Shown piece after piece: positions 57,749 to 64,000 of a stretch of 64,000 bases of DNA. The stretch covers positions 61,339-125,338 of the forward strand of contig CAJVZZ010000007.1 in assembly GCA_913020435.1 (NCBI GenBank), written 5' to 3'. The stretch comes from an uncultured Flavobacteriales bacterium (GTDB lineage: Bacteria > Bacteroidota > Bacteroidia > Flavobacteriales_G > Salibacteraceae). A model generated the notes under the pieces. That model was not told where the DNA came from, searched no databases, and saw only the letters and a list, made by a program, of their open reading frames with translations. The position numbers and the translations under genes were made by a program. Each line of letters begins with the position of its first letter. Position 1 is the stretch's first letter.

Positions 57749-59187
57749 TTGAAAAGCTTTTTAATTACAGGTATTCTTGAGCCTACCACTTTCAATTCAT
57801 CTACTGAAACAATTTTCATTTTCAAACCCAAAGTCAAAATAATTAGGTAGCCTACAAATAATTCTATTGGTAAAAACCAAAAACTAATATCAAAGGAATG
57901 TAGGATTCCAAAAATCAAGACGCAAACAAGAAAAACAGATCCTACTAAGTAAAGATTCCAATACTCGATCAGCCCTACTTTAAGTATTTTACTTGAGATC
58001 AAACTCATGTTTATAAAGCCAACGCTATTGGCAATCAAAGTAGCCAATGCTGCTCCTTCCATACCTATTAACGGTATTAACAAGAAATTCAATCCAAGGT
58101 TGATTAGAATAATTAGGATTCCATTCTTGATTAATTTATTACCGTTTTCAGAAACAATAATTACATCTTGAAAATCATTTATTCTCCAAAACATTAGACA
58201 AGAATAAATCATAAAAACAAAAACACTTTCTTTATATTTATCAGAAAGATACATAGGGATTAATGAATCGGCATTGAAAATACAAAAAACGACTAAAGGA
58301 TAAATCAATATGGCTAGAATGCGGATTACTCTTTTTTTCAATTCTATAATTTTAGAAATATCTCGTTTTTCATAGAGTTTGGATATTTCAGAGAAGACAG
58401 AGCTAGAAACAGAAAGATATATCGTTGATAGCACGGGGATTTCAATTGCACCATTTCTGTAAAGTGCATATACATCTGTACCTAATATTTTCATAATCAT
58501 TATGGAATCGATTAAAACAAAGCCGATTCCTAAAACATTAGCGAATCCTATATTACTAGCTTGTTTAAGAATATATCTATAATGTTCACTTACATTATCA
58601 TGAAAATCAATACGCAAAGGTTGGTTGAAATACATTAATACTGACTGAAACACAGGTATTATGGTTAATACTGCAATAACCGACAATATACTTCCTTCAT
58701 TATAGACGGCTATTAAGATGAGTATGACTTTAATAAAATTAGTGGATGCTTGAATCATGATAAGTTGTTTTGTTCTATTCAAATAAACATAACAACTTGA
58801 CAAACATGTATTTACAACTGAAAATACTACTGAAATCGAAAACACCTTTAATGCAATTGACAAATCCGGCTCACCTAACCAATTTGCTATAATTGTGCTA
58901 AAACCTGCCATCAGTAACGCCAAAACGATTCCAAATACAGACGCTAATTTCAAAGTATGAGAAAAATATTGACTGCCTTTTTCTTTTTCAAGAACCACAT
59001 ACAAAAACTGGCCAAACCCCCAAGCTGAAATTGCTAAAAAAAACGAGTGAACCACCAAGGATTGACCATAAATCCCATAGTCTGTAACAGAGAATTCACG
59101 ACTCAAAATTGGTAGCATTAAAAAAGATATCACCAGATTTATGGTCTTGGAAAAAATCAGGAATATGGAATTTTTTAATACTCTCAT
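57745..59187 (-). CDS. oligosaccharide flippase (Wzx-like)
   Basis: 480 aa, multi-TM, N-terminal NSIFLIFSKTINLVISFLMLPILSREFSVTDYGIYGQ typical of polysaccharide flippases. Confidence 0.9.
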   Translation of the reverse strand: MRVLKNSIFLIFSKTINLVISFLMLPILSREFSVTDYGIYGQSLVVHSFFLAISAWGFGQFLYVVLEKEKGSQYFSHTLKLASVFGIVLALLMAGFSTIIANWLGEPDLSIALKVFSISVVFSVVNTCLSSCYVYLNRTKQLIMIQASTNFIKVILILIAVYNEGSILSVIAVLTIIPVFQSVLMYFNQPLRIDFHDNVSEHYRYILKQASNIGFANVLGIGFVLIDSIMIMKILGTDVYALYRNGAIEIPVLSTIYLSVSSSVFSEISKLYEKRDISKIIELKKRVIRILAILIYPLVVFCIFNADSLIPMYLSDKYKESVFVFMIYSCLMFWRINDFQDVIIVSENGNKLIKNGILIILINLGLNFLLIPLIGMEGAALATLIANSVGFINMSLISSKILKVGLIEYWNLYLVGSVFLVCVLIFGILHSFDISFWFLPIELFVGYLIILTLGLKMKIVSVDELKVVGSRIPVIKKLFK

Positions 59188-59248
59188 CTAGAATAAGAAA
59201 CTTGGCTATTTCTGTTTTATTAACTACCTGAAAAACCCAGAGAAAAAA

Positions 59249-60364
59249 TCATTTAATTTTATATAATAGTTCTAATTCATTTATGAATCGCAACACAGAA
59301 AACTGTTTAACGCTCTCAACACCATTATTAATTAGTGTCTGCCGTAAAGTTTCATTTTCTAAAAGCAACTTTATTGCATTTGCAATTTCTAAGGTTTTCT
59401 GATGTGGCACCACTAATCCATTTTCTCCATTAACAATAAATTCGTTTGCTATACCTGAAAGTGTGAATACTGATGGAATCTTTGCAGCGAGCGCCTCGAC
59501 ATAAACTTGTCCAAATGCTTCTATACTTTCATCAATGGGACAGTGCACAAAAACATCAAATAATTTATATAATGCAAATAAATCTTTTTCAAATGATATT
59601 TCCAAAATATTTTCTTTTGGAATATCAGCTAGAATTTCTTTAATCTCATTTCGATAGGAGCCACTTGCGTTTGCTATGATCAAAAGTGCGTTAGGATACA
59701 CTCTTAATACCTCTTTGAAAGCAGGTAACATATATTGATGACCTTTCCAATTAATGTATCGTGATATCACTCCAATTATTGGATAAACCCCTTCTCGTAT
59801 AGCATATTTCTTTCTCAGCCCCCTAATTCTGCTGTCAGTGACATTTCCGAAGTCACTAAAATCAAAACCATAATATGCTTTAGTGATTTTTTTAGGATCC
59901 CCTCCTTCGTTTAATATCGCCTGTTGAACCACTCCAGAAATTGCAACAATATTTGTAGCTAAATAATTATTTAACCTATCCAACCATACTGCTTTTGGAA
60001 AATACTTTTGATGGAATGTGCTGTGATGACGAGTATAAATTCGTTTTTCTATCCTTGTGATCCAAGCCGCTATTTGACCAATTAAAGAAGCATCTCTTAG
60101 ATGTGTATGCACAATCTGGGGCCTTATTTTCAACAGTATAAATACCACTTTCAAAATTGATATTGGAATCTCCCATTTAGCCTTAAACCTTAACGATTGA
60201 GTCTTAATACCCTCTTCCTTTAAAAATTTCTCTATATGAGAATTAGTACAATTTATTAGAATAAAAGATAACGTAATCTTTTGCTGATCCAGATTTTTAA
60301 CAACCCACTCAAAAGCCACGGATCGATTTATTTCAGAAAGTATGTAGACTATTTTTTTAGGCAC
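59249..60364 (-). CDS. glycosyltransferase, GT4
   Basis: PQIVHTHLRDASLIGQIAAW; IGVISRYINWKGHQYMLPAF; EAFGQVYVEALAAKIPSVFTLSGIANEFI. Confidence 0.93.
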   Translation of the reverse strand: MPKKIVYILSEINRSVAFEWVVKNLDQQKITLSFILINCTNSHIEKFLKEEGIKTQSLRFKAKWEIPISILKVVFILLKIRPQIVHTHLRDASLIGQIAAWITRIEKRIYTRHHSTFHQKYFPKAVWLDRLNNYLATNIVAISGVVQQAILNEGGDPKKITKAYYGFDFSDFGNVTDSRIRGLRKKYAIREGVYPIIGVISRYINWKGHQYMLPAFKEVLRVYPNALLIIANASGSYRNEIKEILADIPKENILEISFEKDLFALYKLFDVFVHCPIDESIEAFGQVYVEALAAKIPSVFTLSGIANEFIVNGENGLVVPHQKTLEIANAIKLLLENETLRQTLINNGVESVKQFSVLRFINELELLYKIK

Positions 60365-60373
60365 ATTTTAGAT

Positions 60374-61129
60374 TTAAACATTCTTGCGAAACGCTCCCAC
60401 AAACCTACCATTTTCGACAATTACCTCAGGTTCAATTCCTTTGGCTTTGCAAAAATCTTTAAACGCTATATTATCACCAATATCATCTGAAATAAACCAA
60501 CAACCGTCATTTAAAGCTTCGTATAACAAGGGATATGCGAACATTCTTCCATGATATGATTTATCACTATCATAGTGACACAAATCGATTTTTCCATCAA
60601 ACAATTCCAGTGCTTTCGGCAAACCACGTTTATCTTCGTCCCTTATCAACTGCCATTGATTTTTTAGCCCTTCTGGCACTACGACTCCAACTGCATCGTC
60701 ATTCCCCATTCCAACATAAGGCATATCTGTACTTACTAACCTTTGTTCAAGAGAGCTAAACCCCTCTAAAATAGCTAAACTTGACCAACCGTAAGATACT
60801 CCCGTTTCAAGAGTTTTCTGTGGTTTCAGCTGCATTACTATTGAATATAATAAATCGATATTTCCTGCTCCTCCCATTCCAAAATCCACGGCATCTGCTA
60901 GTGACTTTGATGACTCGTATCTTGAAGATTTATCTTCTTTAAAAACTCGTAATTCAATTTGATGTTTTTTACAAAATTCCGAATTTGATATTGAAATACT
61001 ACTGGCCCAATCAACAGCCTCTATTCTAGAATGCTCAATTTTACTCACCTTAGATTTTAGCACCCGAAGAGCATGCCCTAGATATTTGGGATTATTTAAA
61101 TACCATATTAGAGATTTGATTTTCGGCAT
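60374..61129 (-). CDS. class I SAM-dependent methyltransferase
   Basis: LKPQKTLETGVSYGWSSLAILEGF (SAM-binding) and FDGKIDLCHYDSDKSYHGRMFAYPLLYEAL. Confidence 0.78.
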   Translation of the reverse strand: MPKIKSLIWYLNNPKYLGHALRVLKSKVSKIEHSRIEAVDWASSISISNSEFCKKHQIELRVFKEDKSSRYESSKSLADAVDFGMGGAGNIDLLYSIVMQLKPQKTLETGVSYGWSSLAILEGFSSLEQRLVSTDMPYVGMGNDDAVGVVVPEGLKNQWQLIRDEDKRGLPKALELFDGKIDLCHYDSDKSYHGRMFAYPLLYEALNDGCWFISDDIGDNIAFKDFCKAKGIEPEVIVENGRFVGAFRKNV

Positions 61130-61303
61130 TTTACTTCATTTGTAAATTGAACATTTTATATCCATGTTAGCTCACTATGGTCAGCCAAAATTGGACAATA
61201 AAAATATTAGTTTCAAGATTAATTATACCCAACGTATTTGAAATTAAAAGTATTTAGGAGTGTGCATATATAAGACGATTTTGTAACAATTAATAATACA
61301 ACT

Positions 61304-62206
61304 TTAGGTCTTAATCGTTCCCCACTCTTTAAGAGCATTACTATTTCCTTCCCAATGACTTTTCTGCCAAAACTGATCGGCTTTTGCCATGTATTTCCAC
61401 GGATTTTTTTGATGCCCAAGCAGAATCACTTTCCCTTCTAAACCTTTATCAGATATCAAAGCTTCTAGATTACACCGTTCATCTCCTTCCCCAATTATCC
61501 AATATTTAGTGTTGGAGTCACTCGAGGCTGCTTCTTCAATCAGTAATTTGTAATTCTTCACTTTCTTCAAAGAACCTACTGCCACAATATTACTTTTTTC
61601 AGCATCTAATTCTAAACACTCTTCCTTTGATTTTCTTCGAATATATTCTGCGTCGACCGGGTTATCGATAATCACCATTTGTTGATTTGGAATACCGTAC
61701 TCAAGGCTTAAATCGTCAAACATTTCGTTAGACTGACAAACAATTGTATCGAAACGCTTCATGTATCGTTTATAAATCCAATTATGAAGTTTGCTGTGCA
61801 AGTCTGCCTGGTTTCTTAAAGAAGGAACACTTGACTCCCTTGCAATAAAATGAATGCTTTTAGGTAAGAATGGAAGCATTACGCTAAGCATTTCATTTAG
61901 ATATCCTAAAGTAGAAATTACAGAATCAGGATCTGCTTTTTTTATAGCAGTGATCAAAGCTAATGGAGAATAACGTACTCTTTTCACCTTTAAATCTATC
62001 ACCTCAACTTTACAGCCTATTTCCTCTAAATCCAATAAATTTTCGCCTCGATTGAGCAGCATAAGCATAGGAGTATAATTTGCTCTATCCAAGTACTTGA
62101 TTATTGTAACCATAACCCTTTCTGCACCACCAGTAGAAAGCTCGGGCATAATAAAAAGGATTTTACGACCCTTGAACAAGTTTTCGTATTGTTTTATTTC
62201 ATCCAT
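61304..62206 (-). pseudogene. truncated GT4 glycosyltransferase
   Basis: GKKILFIMPELSTGGAERVM-type N-terminus (KILFIMPELSTGGAERVMVTIIKYL) but ends KADQFWQKSHWEGNSNALKEWGTIKT* where the conserved EAxACGxPVVxT segment should follow. Confidence 0.65.
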
Positions 62207-64000
62207 TGACCATACCATTGATGAAATATAAATAGAAACCAAACAGGATTAAAGTCTTCATTTTTACCCATTAAATAGTTATTCTTAAGACGTTCAACTT
62301 CATTGTAATTAAAAATCCCTGCAGATATAACGCGTTCTTCACTCAACTCTGATTCTAACAAATCGCGCAGCTCATTTTTCATCCATTTGACTACAGGAAT
62401 TGCAAATCCCATTTTTGGTCGATCCATTATTTCTTTGGGCACATATTTATGCAGAATTTCTTTTAGGAGGTATTTTGGAACCCCATTCTTTGTTTTTAAA
62501 GAATAAGAAACGCTTGCTAAATATTCAGCTAATCGATAATCCAACAAAGGTTCGCGCCCCTCAAGACCAACAGACATAGTTGCTCTATCAACTTTGGTTA
62601 AAATATCGTCCACCATATAAGTTTTGTAATCACCAATGAGCATCGTATTGAATACATCTCCAGAACTATAATCGTCAAGAACCGACTCAAAATTACAAAA
62701 CGGAATTTCAATCTCAGCAACAAACAGTTTATTGAGTTCTTTCGACATCAAATTTTGACTACTCAGCTGCATCGATCTCAAAGGACTCACTCCAGAATTA
62801 ATCAATTCTTTTACTCTAGAATATCTTCGATCAAAATTGAACCCCATTTTACTTTTTGGCAGCAATGGATCCATAACATTCATAAGAGCTACAATTGCAT
62901 TAGAACCTGAGAATTTGGAAAGTTGCTCAACATATTTTTTTGAAGTCAAGTATTTACCATACCCTGAAAACAATTCATCACCACCATCTGAGCTTAATGC
63001 CACTTTCACCTCTTTTGCTGCTATTTGACTTACCAGAGTTGTTGGAATAGCGGAACTATCTGCAAAGGGCTCATCATAAATAGTTGATAATTTTGGAATA
63101 ATAGCCATCGCATCTTTAAACGAGCAATAGCTTTCAGTATGATTTGTCCCTAAATATTCTGCAACTTTTTTGGCGTAATGAGCCTCATTATATGCGTCTT
63201 CCTCAAACCCAATAGTAAATGTATTAATGGTTTGATTTGTAGACCTCTGAAGCAACGCAGTAACAGCTGTACTATCGTAACCACCACTTAAAAACACACC
63301 AACAGGAACATCCGAAACCATGCGATATTCAAAAGAACTTTTCATTAAAGTTTCTAATTCTTCAAGGATTTCATTTTCGCTTTTGTTTCTGTTTTCGTTA
63401 GAATGAAACTTTTCTGTTAGACTCCAATATTCGCTTATTGATGAATGCCGGTTTTTAAGGTCAATTTCGAGCGTATGCGCTGCCTTTAGTTTAGTACAGT
63501 TTTTAAATACGGTATAAGGTTCTGGGTAATAACCATATTGCATAAATAAGCCCGTAGCATCAATATTTATTTCCTTTTCGAATTGTGGATGTAACAACAA
63601 TGACTTTAACTCTGAGCCAAATAAAATGATGTCGTCTTTCTGATAAACGTATAAAGGCTTAACCCCTGCTCTATCTCGAACTAAAGTCACTTTTTGATTG
63701 AGACTATCAAAAACTGCAAAAGCAAACATTCCATTAAGATGAACTAAACATTCTTTACCCCATTTTTTCCATGCTTGAAGAACCACCTCGGTATCTGACT
63801 GAGTATTAAATTCTACCCCAGAATGTTGAAGTGTTTTTCTTACCTCTTTGTAATTATAAATTTCTCCGTTAAAAACAATAGTTAAAGAATTGTCAAACAG
63901 CGACATGGGCTGATGTCCATCTTTAGACAAATCAATAATTGAAAGCCGCTGATGTGCAAATCCAATTTGATAATCAGCGTTTGCTTCGAAAAAACTACCA
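62194..64000 (-). CDS. asnB: second asparagine synthase-like amidotransferase (partial; N-terminus beyond window)
   Basis: Reading frame continues to the window end as GSFFEANADYQIGFAHQRLSIIDLSKDGHQPMS; FNGEIYNYKEVRK; GVFLSGGYDSTAVTALL. Confidence 0.93.
   Translation of the reverse strand, partial: GSFFEANADYQIGFAHQRLSIIDLSKDGHQPMSLFDNSLTIVFNGEIYNYKEVRKTLQHSGVEFNTQSDTEVVLQAWKKWGKECLVHLNGMFAFAVFDSLNQKVTLVRDRAGVKPLYVYQKDDIILFGSELKSLLLHPQFEKEINIDATGLFMQYGYYPEPYTVFKNCTKLKAAHTLEIDLKNRHSSISEYWSLTEKFHSNENRNKSENEILEELETLMKSSFEYRMVSDVPVGVFLSGGYDSTAVTALLQRSTNQTINTFTIGFEEDAYNEAHYAKKVAEYLGTNHTESYCSFKDAMAIIPKLSTIYDEPFADSSAIPTTLVSQIAAKEVKVALSSDGGDELFSGYGKYLTSKKYVEQLSKFSGSNAIVALMNVMDPLLPKSKMGFNFDRRYSRVKELINSGVSPLRSMQLSSQNLMSKELNKLFVAEIEIPFCNFESVLDDYSSGDVFNTMLIGDYKTYMVDDILTKVDRATMSVGLEGREPLLDYRLAEYLASVSYSLKTKNGVPKYLLKEILHKYVPKEIMDRPKMGFAIPVVKWMKNELRDLLESELSEERVISAGIFNYNEVERLKNNYLMGKNEDFNPVWFLFIFHQWYGQWMK

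Noticed and set aside
61219-61419. 66-aa ORF overlapping the truncated glycosyltransferase
   Set aside because: Alternate-frame read of the GT 3' end; does not supply the missing C-terminal GT motifs.
1-64000. tRNA, rRNA, CRISPR arrays, IS elements, toxin-antitoxin or defence islands
   Set aside because: None recognised in intergenic gaps or ORFs; gaps are short and the coding content is housekeeping or polysaccharide related.

Overview
AT-rich bacterial chromosomal window from a Bacteroidota/Flavobacteriia-type genome. The lineage call rests on T9SS sorting domains, PorQ, DUF4295, SprB-like repeats and TAnnTTTG promoters. The first ~45 kb is mostly housekeeping: ychF (partial), a split transketolase interrupted by a vWA gene, a DUF4920 lipoprotein, a PD40/OmpA protein, AsmA, a DAACS symporter, aroC, porQ-cmk, ftsY-DUF4295-rpmG, an aminotransferase, DUF1573, valS, a phosphohexomutase, ddl-PASTA-T9SS protein-rluD, a menF-menD-menA-menC-menE operon, a 2317-aa T9SS parallel beta-helix/SprB-repeat surface protein, an orphan OmpR-type response regulator, a PD-(D/E)XK nuclease and a TPR protein. 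From ~45.9 kb to the end is a surface-polysaccharide locus: membrane polymerase-like protein, several glycosyltransferases, two asparagine synthetase-like amidotransferases, polysaccharide deacetylase, FemAB/GNAT-like protein, sugar formyltransferase-like protein, flippase and methyltransferase. Main points for a second look: a giant adhesin built from three ~1.6-kb modules, divergent from an orphan response regulator; a vWA gene inside the transketolase operon; a decayed T9SS-substrate gene; a nucleotidyltransferase-like protein that seems to have lost its active site; a truncated and a fused glycosyltransferase; a perfect 33-nt palindrome in a divergent promoter region; and an AsnB/FemAB/deacetylase set resembling exosortase-associated EPS loci. 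No tRNA, rRNA, CRISPR array or intact transposon was seen. No clearly new defence or mobile system could be supported from sequence alone. All family calls are from reading the translations; no database search was run.
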